From Desulfosarcina ovata subsp. ovata (GTDB taxonomy: Bacteria > Desulfobacterota > Desulfobacteria > Desulfobacterales > Desulfosarcinaceae), in the NCBI RefSeq assembly GCF_009689005.1, contig NZ_AP021879.1, positions 5,923,724 through 5,987,723 of the forward strand: a DNA stretch of 64,000 nt, in the 5' to 3' direction. The notes under the pieces were generated by a model. The model had not been told where the DNA came from and searched no databases. It saw nothing but the letters and a program-made list of their open reading frames with translations. Position numbers and translations under genes: made by a program. This document shows positions 17,706 through 27,142 of the stretch, one piece after another; within the stretch, counting starts at the first letter, position 1; every line of letters starts with the position of its first letter.

Positions 17706-20459
17706 ATGATTTATATCGTTGTGGGCCTCATCGGGGCCATTTCCGGCGGCGTCTACCTGTATGGCCGGGGCGGTTTTTTGCTGGGCGGGGTGATCGGACT
17801 GCTGGCCGCCGCAGTGATCGGTCAGCGCAGCCGGCTGCTGGATTTGGAAAAACGCGTTGCCGATCTTCAGGCACGGGTGGGCCGGCCTTCTGCTGCCAAT
17901 GCCGGGCAACCTGCTGCTGCCGCAGGCGCGACCGATTGGCAGACACCGCAACCTGCCGAAACCGGCGTGTCGGCCGTACCGGTTTCCGAACCGTCGCCCT
18001 TGCCTGAGACGCCTTCCGCCGAACTGCCGTCCCTGGAACTGGAACTGTCCGAGGAGGCCATGGCTGATGCCCGGCCGGCGCCATCAACGCCGGAATTCCG
18101 GCAACCGGAGCCGGTCCGAACGAAGGATCCGTTCGAGCCGATCCGGAAATGGTTGCTCGGCGGCAACCTGATGGTGCGCGTGGGCGTAGTGGTATTGCTT
18201 TTCGGCTTTGCCTTTTTGGTAAAATATGCGGCCGCGCGCAACCTGGTGCCCCTGGAGGTTCGCCTCACGGCGGCCTTTGCTGCCGGCCTCGGCCTGCTGG
18301 TTCTGGGCTGGCGGCTGCGCCAAAAGCGTTTCGGCTATGCCGTCAGCCTGCAGGGGGGCGGCATCGGCGTCATGTACCTGACCCTGTTTGCCGCCGCCCG
18401 GCTGTTCCACCTGGTGCCGTTGCCGCTTACCTTTTTGGTGATGGTCGGACTGGTGGTCTTTTCCGGTATCCTGGCCGTGCTCCAGGACGCGGCCGTCATG
18501 GCCGTTATCGGGGCGGCCGGCGGCTTCCTGTCACCGGTGCTGCTCTCCACGGGAACGGGCAGCCACGTCATGCTTTTCTCTTACTACGCCCTGCTCAACG
18601 CCGGGATATTCGGTATCGCCTGGTTCAAGGCCTGGCGCTGGTTGAACCTGTTGGGCTTCGTATTCACCTTTGGGATTGGTGCGGCCTGGGGGCTGCAGTA
18701 TTACCAGAGCCCCTATTTTGCCACCACCGAGCCGTTTTTAATTCTTTTCTTTGTCTTTTACCTGGCCATTTCCGTGCTTTTCGCCCTGCGGCAACCGCCA
18801 CGGCTGAAAGGGTATGTGGACGGAACCCTGGTTTTTGGCATGCCCCTGGTGGTGTTCAGCCTGCAGGTGGGGCTGGTGAAGCAGTTTTCCCTGGGGCTGG
18901 CCCTGAGTGCCGTTGCCATGGGACTGATTTACACCGGTCTGGCCACGGTATTGTGGCGCCGCCGGGGGGACGGCCTGGCCGCGTTGGTCGAGGCGTTTTT
19001 GGCCCTGGGGGTCATCTTTGGCAGCCTGGCCATTCCCCTGGCCCTGTCCGGCAGTTGGACGGCCGTGGCCTGGAGCCTGGAGGGCGCCGGCCTGGTGTGG
19101 GTGGGGCTGCGCCAAAAGCGCTGGACCGCGCGCGGGTTCGGGCTTCTTCTTCAGGTGGGTGCGGGGATCGCTTTTCTGATGGGCAGCCACGCTGGCGGAA
19201 GCACCCTGGCGGTCTTCAACAACCGCTTTATGGGCGGCATGATGATTGGCCTTGCCGGTTTGCTCAGCGCCTTTCTGCTGGAACGCTTTCAAGACCGGCT
19301 TTACCGGCCGGAACGGGTGCTCATCGCACCCGTGCTGGCCTGGGGGCTGGCCTGGTGGTTCGGTACGGGACTGAACGAAATCGACCGCTGCCTTTCCCGG
19401 CGCCACGAACTGGCCGGTGCCATGGCCTTTGTGGGCATCAATACCATGGCCATGGGGGTATGCTACCGTCGCCTGGACTGGAAGGGACTGCGCTGGCCGG
19501 CATTGGGACTGCTTCCCGCGATGATTCTGATCGCCGCGGCCAATAGCGGCCACATCTACTTCCGGCATCCTTTTCAGGGGTGGTGGCTGGCCGTCTGGCC
19601 CCTGGCCCTTGGCACGCATGGTTACCTGCTGCGCACCCTGGACCGTGATTGGCCAGCCCGCGTGTCTGCCGTCTGGCATGTGACCGGCGCGCTGTTCGTT
19701 GTCTTTCTGCTCAGTTGGGAATGCGCATGGCTGCTGGACCGGATGGCCGATGGCGCTCCGGTGTGGGCGTTTGCCGCCTGGGGCGCGCTGCCGGCAGTGG
19801 CCGTGGGCCTGCTCATACGGCTGAGAACGGTGACCGGCTGGCCTTTGCGGCCCTGGACGGCTTCCTATCAGGGGTGGCTGCCGGCCTTTTTGGTATTCGG
19901 ACTGGTGGCGTGGGGGATTCGGGGCCTTTTCATGGATGGCGATCCCCGGCCCCTGCCATATCTGCCGCTCTTCAACCCCATGGACCTGGTGCAGCTTTTC
20001 GTTTTTCTGGTGGTGGTCAACTGGGTTCGGATTGTCCGCCAAAAGGCACTTTTGCCGGCCGCGTCCCTTCCGCCGGGCGTGTTGTGGGGCGTCCCGGCTA
20101 TCGGCGGATTGTTCTGGCTCACCGCCGTGGTGGCCCGTACGGTTCACCACTTGGCCGGCGTGGCCTATGATTGGGACCTCATGATTCGCTCGGGCCTGTT
20201 CCAGGCGGCGGTGGCCGTACTCTGGGGGTTGGTTGCCCTGGGCGGAATGATCGCCGCCAATCGCTTCAGACAGCGTGCGCTCTGGTTTTCCGGTGCCACC
20301 TTGCTGGCCGTTGTGGTCGGCAAACTGTTTGTGGTTGACCTGTCCGGTTCGGGCACCATCTCACGGATCGTCTCATTTCTGGCCGTGGGCGCCCTGTTGC
20401 TGGTGATCGGTTTTTTCACACCCTTGCCGCCGTCAGATATGAAAGGAGATACCCCATGA
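17706..20459 (+). CDS. DUF2339 polytopic membrane protein
   Basis: A 917-aa protein. ATG 17706 follows AGAGGAACG. An N-terminal helix, a short coiled coil (LLDLEKRVADLQARV) and a Pro/Ala/Glu-rich linker (to ~140) precede a long run of about 25 hydrophobic segments. LLGGNLMVRVGVVVLLFGFAFLVKY marks the family start of the membrane part. DUF2339 proteins are of unknown function and are usually next to DUF3999 genes, as here (4-bp overlap). A role in envelope glycan or polymer handling is speculation. Confidence 0.9.
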   Translation: MIYIVVGLIGAISGGVYLYGRGGFLLGGVIGLLAAAVIGQRSRLLDLEKRVADLQARVGRPSAANAGQPAAAAGATDWQTPQPAETGVSAVPVSEPSPLPETPSAELPSLELELSEEAMADARPAPSTPEFRQPEPVRTKDPFEPIRKWLLGGNLMVRVGVVVLLFGFAFLVKYAAARNLVPLEVRLTAAFAAGLGLLVLGWRLRQKRFGYAVSLQGGGIGVMYLTLFAAARLFHLVPLPLTFLVMVGLVVFSGILAVLQDAAVMAVIGAAGGFLSPVLLSTGTGSHVMLFSYYALLNAGIFGIAWFKAWRWLNLLGFVFTFGIGAAWGLQYYQSPYFATTEPFLILFFVFYLAISVLFALRQPPRLKGYVDGTLVFGMPLVVFSLQVGLVKQFSLGLALSAVAMGLIYTGLATVLWRRRGDGLAALVEAFLALGVIFGSLAIPLALSGSWTAVAWSLEGAGLVWVGLRQKRWTARGFGLLLQVGAGIAFLMGSHAGGSTLAVFNNRFMGGMMIGLAGLLSAFLLERFQDRLYRPERVLIAPVLAWGLAWWFGTGLNEIDRCLSRRHELAGAMAFVGINTMAMGVCYRRLDWKGLRWPALGLLPAMILIAAANSGHIYFRHPFQGWWLAVWPLALGTHGYLLRTLDRDWPARVSAVWHVTGALFVVFLLSWECAWLLDRMADGAPVWAFAAWGALPAVAVGLLIRLRTVTGWPLRPWTASYQGWLPAFLVFGLVAWGIRGLFMDGDPRPLPYLPLFNPMDLVQLFVFLVVVNWVRIVRQKALLPAASLPPGVLWGVPAIGGLFWLTAVVARTVHHLAGVAYDWDLMIRSGLFQAAVAVLWGLVALGGMIAANRFRQRALWFSGATLLAVVVGKLFVVDLSGSGTISRIVSFLAVGALLLVIGFFTPLPPSDMKGDTP

Positions 20460-21820
20460 GAAGATGGCTGTGGTTGGCGTTGCTGCTGGTCTGGCCTGAG
20501 CTGGCTGGCGCGGCAGGGCTGTCTCCCAATGACTTTGCCTATGGTATCCGTATCACGGTGCCCGTGGGAACACCGGTGGCGGCCTTGAGCCTGCCGAAAA
20601 CGGTGTATGAGCATACCTCTCGAACCGATCTGGGCGACCTGCGTGTGTTCAACCAGGCCGGTGAGGTGGTGCCGCATCTGATCCGTTTTGCCAGCAGCCG
20701 GGAGGCCGAATCCCCGTGGCAGCCATTACCGTTTTTTCCCCTGCCAAAAACGCCCGCTACGGTTGCCGGCGGCTACGGCATCGAGGTGCATACCGGGGCG
20801 GACGGCACCGTGGTGCGGATCGACCCCCAGGATTCCGGCACCGGGGCGGCCGGCGTGCCGCGAAAGTTTCTCATCGACCTGAACCGGACGGGCCGCAACC
20901 TGGCCGGGTTGCGCCTGACCTGGAAACCGGACGGCGCCAACCGGATGAGCCTTCTGGCCGTGGACGCCGGGGACGATCTGGTGCGCTGGACGACCGTGCA
21001 TCCTCGCTGGGCCGTTTCCGATATCCAGTACGGCAGCCATCGCCTCCTGAACAACACCATCCCGCTGAAGTCGTCCCAGCGGCGCTACCTGCGACTGCGC
21101 CAGTTGGATGACGGCCCGGCGCTGGTCCTGACCGCTGTCGAGGGCCGTAAACCCCCGGAAGGCCGCCAACCGGTGCGCGCATACCGTAAAATCAAGGGCA
21201 CGCCGGTCATGGGCACCCCGGGCGAATTTCTGTATCAAACCGGCGGCGCGTTTCCGGTGGACCGCATCAATCTCATTTTCAGCCAGGCCAACAGCATGGC
21301 GGAAGCGACCCTCTGGTCCCGTGCCGATCCTGATGACGACTGGACCCGGCGGTTCAAAGGATTGTTCTACCGGATTGACAGGGACGGCACCGCCCTGTCC
21401 AGTGAACCGAAAACCGTGGTCATCTCCATGGACCGCTATTGGCGGCTGGCGGTGGATGATAGTGAGAGCACCATCGGCAATGCCGTTCCCGAACTGTCCA
21501 TGGGCTACCGGCCCCATGATCTGTATTTCATCGCCAGGGGCAACGGACCCTATACCCTGGCCTTCGGCAACACCCTGGCACAGCCGCTGACTGTCAATGT
21601 GGCGGCGCTTTTCGACGGCATTGGCCGCCAGCAGGGCCAGGGGATCGAGCGCTGGGTGGAGCCCCAGGGCCGGTCGTTCGTTCTCGGCGGTCCCCAGTGC
21701 CTGAAGCCGCAACTCAAACCGCTGCCCACCAGGCGGATCGTGCTCTGGTCGATCCTTCTGGCCGGGGTGCTGGTGGTGGCCGGTATGGCCTGGCGCCTGG
21801 CCCGGCGGTTGAAAGGGTAA
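20456..21820 (+). CDS. DUF3999 secreted/anchored protein
   Basis: A 454-aa protein with a signal peptide (MRRWLWLALLLVWPELAGAA), a large beta-rich periplasmic domain and a C-terminal transmembrane helix (IVLWSILLAGVLVVAGMAW). The arrangement fits DUF3999. Its ATG overlaps the DUF2339 stop (ATGA), so the two proteins are probably made together and act as a pair at the inner membrane. Biochemical function is unknown. Confidence 0.88.
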   Translation: MRRWLWLALLLVWPELAGAAGLSPNDFAYGIRITVPVGTPVAALSLPKTVYEHTSRTDLGDLRVFNQAGEVVPHLIRFASSREAESPWQPLPFFPLPKTPATVAGGYGIEVHTGADGTVVRIDPQDSGTGAAGVPRKFLIDLNRTGRNLAGLRLTWKPDGANRMSLLAVDAGDDLVRWTTVHPRWAVSDIQYGSHRLLNNTIPLKSSQRRYLRLRQLDDGPALVLTAVEGRKPPEGRQPVRAYRKIKGTPVMGTPGEFLYQTGGAFPVDRINLIFSQANSMAEATLWSRADPDDDWTRRFKGLFYRIDRDGTALSSEPKTVVISMDRYWRLAVDDSESTIGNAVPELSMGYRPHDLYFIARGNGPYTLAFGNTLAQPLTVNVAALFDGIGRQQGQGIERWVEPQGRSFVLGGPQCLKPQLKPLPTRRIVLWSILLAGVLVVAGMAWRLARRLKG

Positions 21821-21972
21821 GCGGTGACGGGTGCCCACCAACGAACCAAATACGGCGATCCTTCCCAAAAAGCCCCCTTTTCTATTGACTTTCAGGGGCA
21901 GGTCATAAGAAAAGTCCAAATTAACCATAATGTTAGTGAGCAAAAACAACGCGTATCAGGAACGAGTCGGAT

Positions 21973-23289
21973 ATGAAACAGGTGAATGTTGCCATTTTGG
22001 GATGCGGTACCGTGGGAACGGGGGTGGCCCGTCTGCTTCTGGACAACGGGGATATCATCCGGGACCGTATTGGATGCGCGCTGCATTTGAAGTATGTCGC
22101 CGACATCGATATGGATCGGGCGCGCGGTCTTGATCTTGCACCGGGAGTGATGATTCCCGATGCAGCGGCGGCCATCGCCGATCCGGATGTCCACATTGTC
22201 GTCGAGACCATCGGCGGGGAGGGGATCGCCAAAAAACTGATCATGGGCGCCATTGCCGGCGGCAAACATGTGGTCACGGCCAACAAGGCGCTGCTGGCCA
22301 AGCACGGCAATGCCATTATCGAGGCAGCCACTGCCCGCCGCGTGGATCTGGCCTACGAGGCCAGTGTGGGCGGCTGCATGCCGATTATCAAGGCGGTCCG
22401 GGAATCCCTGGTGGGCAACCGGATCAGCGGTATGACCGGAATTCTCAACGGCACCTGCAATTACATCCTTTCAAAAATTACCGACGAGGGGGTCGATTTT
22501 AAAACCGCCCTGGCCGAGGCCCAGGCCAAGGGGTATGCCGAAGCCGATCCCACTCTGGATGTGGGCGGATATGACGCGGCCCATAAACTGGCCATTCTTT
22601 CGGCCCTGGCGTTCGGCATGAAAATCAACTTTGATGATGTTTTCATCGAGGGAATTTCCCGGATCACGCCGCTGGATATCGAATTTGCCGCCCAGTTCGG
22701 GTATCGCATCAAACTGTTGGCCATCGCCAAGTTCGACGGTGAGTCGGTGGAGGCGCGGGTGCATCCGACCATGATTCCCTTCGACAACCTGCTTTCCAAT
22801 GTCAACAGCACGCTCAACGCCATCAGCATCAAGGCCGATGCCGTGGACGAGATCCTGCTGTACGGTCACGGGGCGGGCATGATGCCAACGGCCAGCGCCA
22901 TTGTCTCGGACCTGGCCGACATCGCCAGAAACCTGGCGTCCGATGGGGCCGGCAGGATTCCGGTCATGGGCTTTCAGGCGGACACGATCCGTTCCATACC
23001 CGTCATGTCCATGGACGATATCGTGACCAATTACTACTTCCGTTTCGACGCCCTGGATCGGCCCGGCGTGCTGGCGGCCATTTCCGGTATTCTTGGGAAA
23101 TATGCCATCAGCCTCAAGTCGGTTCACCAGAAAGGCAGGAAAGCCAACGGCTCGGTGCCGGTGGTCATGCTTACCCACCAGGCCCGCGAGGCGGATGTCT
23201 CCAAGGCCCTGGCTGAAATCAGCGTCCTGGATGTCATGGTCGGCGCGCCCATGCTGATCCGTATCGAAGACCAGAACGGGCAGGACTAA
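21973..23289 (+). CDS. hom: Homoserine dehydrogenase
   Basis: A 438-aa enzyme that reduces aspartate semialdehyde to homoserine for threonine and methionine. The NAD(P)-binding motif is ILGCGTVGTGVARLL at residues 6-20. The catalytic region has ANKALLAKHG, GILNGTCNYIL and EADPTLDVGGYDAAHKL. A C-terminal ACT domain (~360-435, RPGVLAAISGILGKY) likely senses threonine. It lies 57 bp upstream of thrH on the same strand. Confidence 0.96.
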   Translation: MKQVNVAILGCGTVGTGVARLLLDNGDIIRDRIGCALHLKYVADIDMDRARGLDLAPGVMIPDAAAAIADPDVHIVVETIGGEGIAKKLIMGAIAGGKHVVTANKALLAKHGNAIIEAATARRVDLAYEASVGGCMPIIKAVRESLVGNRISGMTGILNGTCNYILSKITDEGVDFKTALAEAQAKGYAEADPTLDVGGYDAAHKLAILSALAFGMKINFDDVFIEGISRITPLDIEFAAQFGYRIKLLAIAKFDGESVEARVHPTMIPFDNLLSNVNSTLNAISIKADAVDEILLYGHGAGMMPTASAIVSDLADIARNLASDGAGRIPVMGFQADTIRSIPVMSMDDIVTNYYFRFDALDRPGVLAAISGILGKYAISLKSVHQKGRKANGSVPVVMLTHQAREADVSKALAEISVLDVMVGAPMLIRIEDQNGQD

Positions 23290-23346
23290 GACCATTATTT
23301 TGGCCTTCCGGCGAAAACCGGAAGCCGGAGATTGAGAAGAGGGACC

Positions 23347-23970
23347 ATGCACATCATCTGTTCAGATCTGGAAGGCGTCTTTATCCCGGAAATCTGGATC
23401 AATGTGGCCGAACGCACGGGCATTGAAGAACTTCGGCTGACCACCCGGGATATTTCCGATTACGACGTGCTCATGAAGCGGCGCCTTTCCATTCTGGAGG
23501 CCAACCGCCTCAAGCTGAAAGACATCACCGACGTCATTGCCACCATGGAGCTCATGCCGGGTGCCAGGGAGTTCCTGGACTGGCTCAGGGCGCGAACCCA
23601 GGTGATCGTTGTCTCGGACACTTTTGTTGAATTCGCCCGCCCCATGATGGAGAAACTCGGCTGGCCCACGCTGCTCTGCCATGGCTTGACCATTGATGCC
23701 GGCGGGGCCATCGCCGACTACAACCTGCGGCAGCCCGACGGCAAACGCAAGGTGGTCCAGGCCTTCAAAAACCTGAACTACGAGGTGCTGGCCATGGGCG
23801 ATTCCTACAATGACGTCAATATGCTTAAGGAGGCGCAGCAGGGAATTCTCTTCCGTCCGCCCCAGAACGTGATCGACGAATACCCACAGTTTCCGGTGGC
23901 GACCACTTATGACGAGTTGAAGGTGATATTTGGGAAGGCGCTTGGTGAGGGGGTAAACCGCGAAGTGTGA
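23347..23970 (+). CDS. thrH: ThrH-type phosphoserine/homoserine phosphotransferase
   Basis: A 207-aa HAD enzyme; ATG 23347 follows GAAGAGGGA. Motif I is CSDLEGVFIPEIW (nucleophile Asp7), motif II VVSDTF and motif IV MGDSYNDVNM. Pseudomonas ThrH dephosphorylates phosphoserine and moves the phosphate to homoserine. Placement right after hom supports a link to threonine synthesis here, since the acceptor would be the Hom product. Confidence 0.92.
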   Translation: MHIICSDLEGVFIPEIWINVAERTGIEELRLTTRDISDYDVLMKRRLSILEANRLKLKDITDVIATMELMPGAREFLDWLRARTQVIVVSDTFVEFARPMMEKLGWPTLLCHGLTIDAGGAIADYNLRQPDGKRKVVQAFKNLNYEVLAMGDSYNDVNMLKEAQQGILFRPPQNVIDEYPQFPVATTYDELKVIFGKALGEGVNREV

Positions 23971-24027
23971 ACGGTGAGCAGTGAACCGATCAGATTAACT
24001 GAACCGACTGGACCAATCAGAAATTTC

Positions 24028-24453
24028 ATGAGTACTGAATCGAATCGAATTTGTCACCGGACCACCTATCGGGTGATCTATGGCGATACCGACACCATGG
24101 GGATTGTTTACCACGCCAACTACCTGCGCTGGTTCGAGATGGGCCGTACCGAACTGTTCCGCCACCTGGGGCTGCCCTACCGGGAGATCGAAGCTCGGGG
24201 GCTGATGCTGCCGGTCTCCGAGGTCAACTGCAAATATCTCACACCTGCCCGCTACGACGACATTCTGGTGATCGAGGCCACGCTGAACACGGCCTTTCGC
24301 GCCGGCATGCAGTTCGACTACACCATCACCAGCGAAGACGGCAGCGTGACCCATACCACGGGATACACCCGCCACGCTTTTGTCAACGGCCAGGGGAAGG
24401 TGGTGCGCCCGCCGGATTTTATCCGGGAAATGATTAAAAGGGCAGAGGGGTAG
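24028..24453 (+). CDS. YbgC/4HBT-family acyl-CoA thioesterase
   Basis: A 141-aa hot-dog-fold thioesterase. The conserved helix start is YGDTDTMGIVYHANYLRWFEMGR, with catalytic Asp in DTDTMGIVYH. It probably hydrolyses acyl- or aryl-CoA esters in the cytosol. ATG 24028 gives the family start; an in-frame GTG at 23974 would add 18 residues with no family match. Neither has a strong ribosome site. It follows thrH closely. Confidence 0.9.
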   Translation: MSTESNRICHRTTYRVIYGDTDTMGIVYHANYLRWFEMGRTELFRHLGLPYREIEARGLMLPVSEVNCKYLTPARYDDILVIEATLNTAFRAGMQFDYTITSEDGSVTHTTGYTRHAFVNGQGKVVRPPDFIREMIKRAEG

Positions 24454-24472
24454 GGTTCACAAATCACCAACC

Positions 24473-24787
24473 ATGACTTTCATCATCCAGGAAAAACCAG
24501 ACGGGCTGATCTTCAAGATCCGCGTACAGCCGCGATCTTCCAAAAACCGGATCGCCGGCCTGCATGGCGACGCCCTGAAGCTCAATATCACTGCGCCGCC
24601 GGTGGACAATGCGGCCAACAAGGCCTGCAGTGCATTTTTGGCCAGCCTGCTGCCCGTGCCCAAATCGGCTGTGCAAATCGTCTCCGGGCATACCGGGCGC
24701 AACAAGCAGGTCCTGATCGGCTGCCCAGAGTGCAGTCCTGAGAGAGAGACGATCCGCAAGCTGATCCGTTCATGGGTGGACGGGTAA
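24473..24787 (+). CDS. DUF167 (YggU) family protein
   Basis: A 104-aa cytosolic protein with the DUF167 hallmarks: IRVQPRSSKNRIAGLHGDALKLNITAPPVDNAANKA and a following GHTGRNKQVLI. The family is widespread and structurally known, but its role is unclear. It sits 19 bp after the thioesterase and is probably co-transcribed. Confidence 0.92.
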   Translation: MTFIIQEKPDGLIFKIRVQPRSSKNRIAGLHGDALKLNITAPPVDNAANKACSAFLASLLPVPKSAVQIVSGHTGRNKQVLIGCPECSPERETIRKLIRSWVDG

Positions 24788-24835
24788 ACCCGGAACCATC
24801 GCAATCACCGCTTTTAAAGTATTTTGAATCGCCTG

Positions 24836-24864
24836 TTGACAATCGGGATAATTTCGTTTAAATT
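24836..24864 (+). promoter_or_regulatory. Sigma-70 type promoter of the initiator tRNA
   Basis: A perfect -35 (TTGACA, 24836-24841), a 17-base spacer and a -10 TAAATT (24859-24864) lie 17 bp before the tRNA. Confidence 0.8.
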
Positions 24865-24881
24865 CTTTTTTTACAAATTGA

Positions 24882-24968
<87 letters not shown>

Positions 24969-24975
<7 letters not shown>

Positions 24976-25001
24976 GCGAGTTTCAGCGCTAACCCCTTTT
25001 T
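24969..25001 (+). terminator. Terminator of the initiator tRNA
   Basis: GGGGTTAGCG and CGCTAACCCC form a perfect 10-bp stem with an 8-base loop, followed by TTTTT. Confidence 0.9.
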
Positions 25002-25003
25002 CT

Positions 25004-25205
25004 TGGTCCCCACACTGGTCCCCACATTTTTATTAGTTTCCCCACACACTTATTGAAATACGCCCCCGAAAGACTGGATAAAATGATCCAGGTGCCAATG
25101 TACGGTTTTTGGTTGTATGGAATTTTCGTCATGATGATTTTGGTTCAAGAAGGGTGAATATGACATGTAATCAAAAATATTTTGTGGGGACTAATGTGGG
25201 GACCA
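25004..25205. promoter_or_regulatory. Integrase arm-type sites next to attL
   Basis: TGGTCCCCACA occurs at 25004-25014 and 25016-25026. A looser form (TTTCCCCACA) lies near 25037. Inverted copies lie at 25183-25193 and 25195-25205 (TGTGGGGACTA, TGTGGGGACCA). The same motif is at 45405-45427 near attR. Their place at both ends of the element fits integrase arm-binding sites. Confidence 0.7.
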
Positions 25206-25242
25206 ACCATTTCCGCCCCGATTCATAATGAATGAAGAAACA

Positions 25243-25276
25243 AAAACGGCCATCCAGTTTCCCGGGTGGCCGTTTT
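25243..25276. terminator. Terminator closing the prophage minus-strand genes
   Basis: AAAACGGCCATCC pairs with GGGTGGCCGTTTT (13 bp, one G-T) around an 8-base loop. On the minus strand it follows the last prophage gene by 22 bp. Confidence 0.85.
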
Positions 25277-25297
25277 GATTGATTACAGGCTTGTGGA

Positions 25298-25609
25298 TCA
25301 GTTCGGTCCTTTCCTGGCGATCAGTGCCACCAGTCCAGAACCCAACAGCCAGAACCCGCCGGGCAGCTCGGCACCTTGGTATTTGGTCTCGGTCACGACC
25401 GGGACCGGTTGGCCAGTCAGGTACTCGATCTGATCATGGAGCCGGTCAATCTGGCGTTGGTAGCTGGACTCGATTTCCTGCTGGTTTCCGGCTTCAACGG
25501 CCACCCCGATCTGCAGACCTATAATAAAGGTCGCCAGTGCGATGATTGACCAAAAAAATAGACGATGGTTACGGCGGATGGAACGGGTGGAAAGGTGGTG
25601 GTGTTGCAT
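25298..25609 (-). CDS. Small prophage membrane protein with sorting-signal-like tail
   Basis: A 103-aa protein. The start at 25609 follows AAAGGAGG. It has an N-terminal transmembrane helix (FFWSIIALATFIIGLQIGVAV), a short coiled coil (QQEIESSYQRQIDRLHDQIEYL) and a C-terminal LPGGFWLLGSGLVALIARKG. That tail strongly resembles a PEP-CTERM-type sorting signal (short motif, hydrophobic LLGSGL helix, basic end), although the canonical VPEP is not present. It is the last gene of the prophage. Function is unknown; a membrane or surface role is likely. Confidence 0.65.
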   Translation of the reverse strand: MQHHHLSTRSIRRNHRLFFWSIIALATFIIGLQIGVAVEAGNQQEIESSYQRQIDRLHDQIEYLTGQPVPVVTETKYQGAELPGGFWLLGSGLVALIARKGPN

Positions 25610-25852
25610 GAGCTTGCCTCCTTTGTGAATGGTTAAGAGGCCGCCATCTTCACTGTCAAATAAAAATGGCGGCACACATCCGGTTGACAGACCGGTCACA
25701 AAGGAAACCGGCGGGTCTTTCGACCCCCGAACATGCGCCGCCGTTCTGATCACAGTACAGAAACAAAAATAGCGCCGTACTGTGAAATCTGGCGCTCATG
25801 CGCCTTTGTGTTTCCGGCTGTCAAACCGGGCCATGGGACTTACCACGACACT

Positions 25853-26071
25853 TTACGCATACCGCAGGCTGGCATCATCGTCAAGTTTATTAAGGGCAAC
25901 CACATAAGCTTCATCATCCACATCATGTGAAACAATGCGATGCCATCGGCAATAATCACAAAATATACGCGGCGTGCCCCTGCCAGTGTAATAGATTCTG
26001 ATCCGATGATGCTTACCGCACAGTGGACAGACGCACTCGGTCATCGATTCGGTGGCTTTTTCCGATGACAT
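25853..26071 (-). CDS. Small zinc-ribbon-like prophage protein
   Basis: A 72-aa protein with two C-x2-C knuckles (CPLCGKHH and CDYCRWHR), probably a zinc ribbon. It starts inside the 3' end of the next upstream gene after GGGGGA. Role unknown. Confidence 0.6.
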   Translation of the reverse strand: MSSEKATESMTECVCPLCGKHHRIRIYYTGRGTPRIFCDYCRWHRIVSHDVDDEAYVVALNKLDDDASLRYA

Positions 26072-26261
26072 CGTTCAGGTCCCCCATGGTGACACTGAGA
26101 TTGTCAATCTCCTGGACGAGCATATTTTTGGCGATGTATGCCCACGCTTCGCGTTCGTCCAGGCTGTCGGCGCCCCACACGCCCTCTTTGACGATTTCAA
26201 GCATGGTGATGGTTCGTTGAATCTGTTCGGCGGCATCGTTAATGGCGACTGTTTTCTGCAT
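26013..26261 (-). CDS. Small hypothetical prophage protein
   Basis: An 82-aa protein; start MQKTVAIND at 26261 follows GGAGGT by seven bases. It is mainly helical and acidic with no family I recognise. It overlaps the zinc-ribbon gene by 59 bp in another frame. Confidence 0.55.
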   Translation of the reverse strand: MQKTVAINDAAEQIQRTITMLEIVKEGVWGADSLDEREAWAYIAKNMLVQEIDNLSVTMGDLNDVIGKSHRIDDRVRLSTVR

Positions 26262-26410
26262 GACTGTGACCTCCATCGTTTTTTGAAGTTTGTCGGTTGC
26301 GATCGCATGCAAAAAACCCTATACCGATTTGGCTAAATAGTCAATAAACTATTGTATTAATTAAGAATTCTTACTTTAAGTAAGTTTTTCGATCTGAAGA
26401 CGTCGACGTA

Positions 26411-27142
26411 TCAGGCGGCTTTGGATTTCTTTTTCTTACTGTGGGTGATTTTTTGGCGCGCACTGGTGTATTCCCGGAACTTTTTCACACGTTTTTTTGC
26501 ATCTTCCCGTTCTTCGTCGGAGAAATTAAATAGTTCGATCTCGCCGGCTGCCAGGCGGTCGAGATTCCGCCGGATGGTCTGGTCGACGGATCCAACTCTC
26601 ACGCCTTCAAGATCTGCGATCAGTCGGCGGCCAATGCCCAGCACTGTGTGCATGATCGCCCACTTCAAACCTTTGGGGATTGCCGTCTTGATGTTTTCGG
26701 CTGCCATCAGCGCCCGCTGTTGCGAGTCCAGAAAATCAATGCCACGACGCAATTTTGCTACGGCTTTGCAATAGTGACTATGTGCAACATTCGGCGTGCA
26801 ATCATATTTTTCCGCCAATTCGTCATAAGTCCAGCCCCTAAAAAACCTATCGATAAAAACTCCCGTCTGTTTGTTGCGATAATCCACACCAATGAACGGA
26901 CTCTCGCTTTCGGTGGCCAGCTCATCGAGCACATGTTCGGGCCGTTCGGTCAAATATGTCGATAGGTGTGTCTGTTTATATGACGGCTTTAATATGTGAA
27001 TCTCCCGGCCGTTCTCGTCCTTGGAAATCGGTTCGAAAGTGTCGCCGATTTCGTTCACATAAAGACGCACCGGTTCGCATGGGGTTTCACATGTTGCGCG
27101 ATGACTGCACTTTTTGCATATGCCGGAAAACAGTTTGTTCAT
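26411..27142 (-). CDS. Prophage protein with sigma-region-4-like HTH
   Basis: A 243-aa protein. The N terminus has a cysteine cluster (CKKCSHRATCETPC) that may bind metal. Residues ~100-140 (FFRGWTYDELAEKYDCTPNVAHSHYCKAVAKLR) look like the helix-turn-helix of sigma region 4 or a late regulator. The C terminus is very basic (KKKKSKAA). It overlaps the upstream tail gene by 4 bp. It could control late transcription, but that is inference from the HTH alone. Confidence 0.65.
   Translation of the reverse strand: MNKLFSGICKKCSHRATCETPCEPVRLYVNEIGDTFEPISKDENGREIHILKPSYKQTHLSTYLTERPEHVLDELATESESPFIGVDYRNKQTGVFIDRFFRGWTYDELAEKYDCTPNVAHSHYCKAVAKLRRGIDFLDSQQRALMAAENIKTAIPKGLKWAIMHTVLGIGRRLIADLEGVRVGSVDQTIRRNLDRLAAGEIELFNFSDEEREDAKKRVKKFREYTSARQKITHSKKKKSKAA

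Noticed and set aside
18738..20150. 470-aa open frame on the minus strand
   Set aside because: It is antisense to the DUF2339 gene, rich in Gln, His and Pro as shadow frames in GC-rich genes are, and has no ribosome site.
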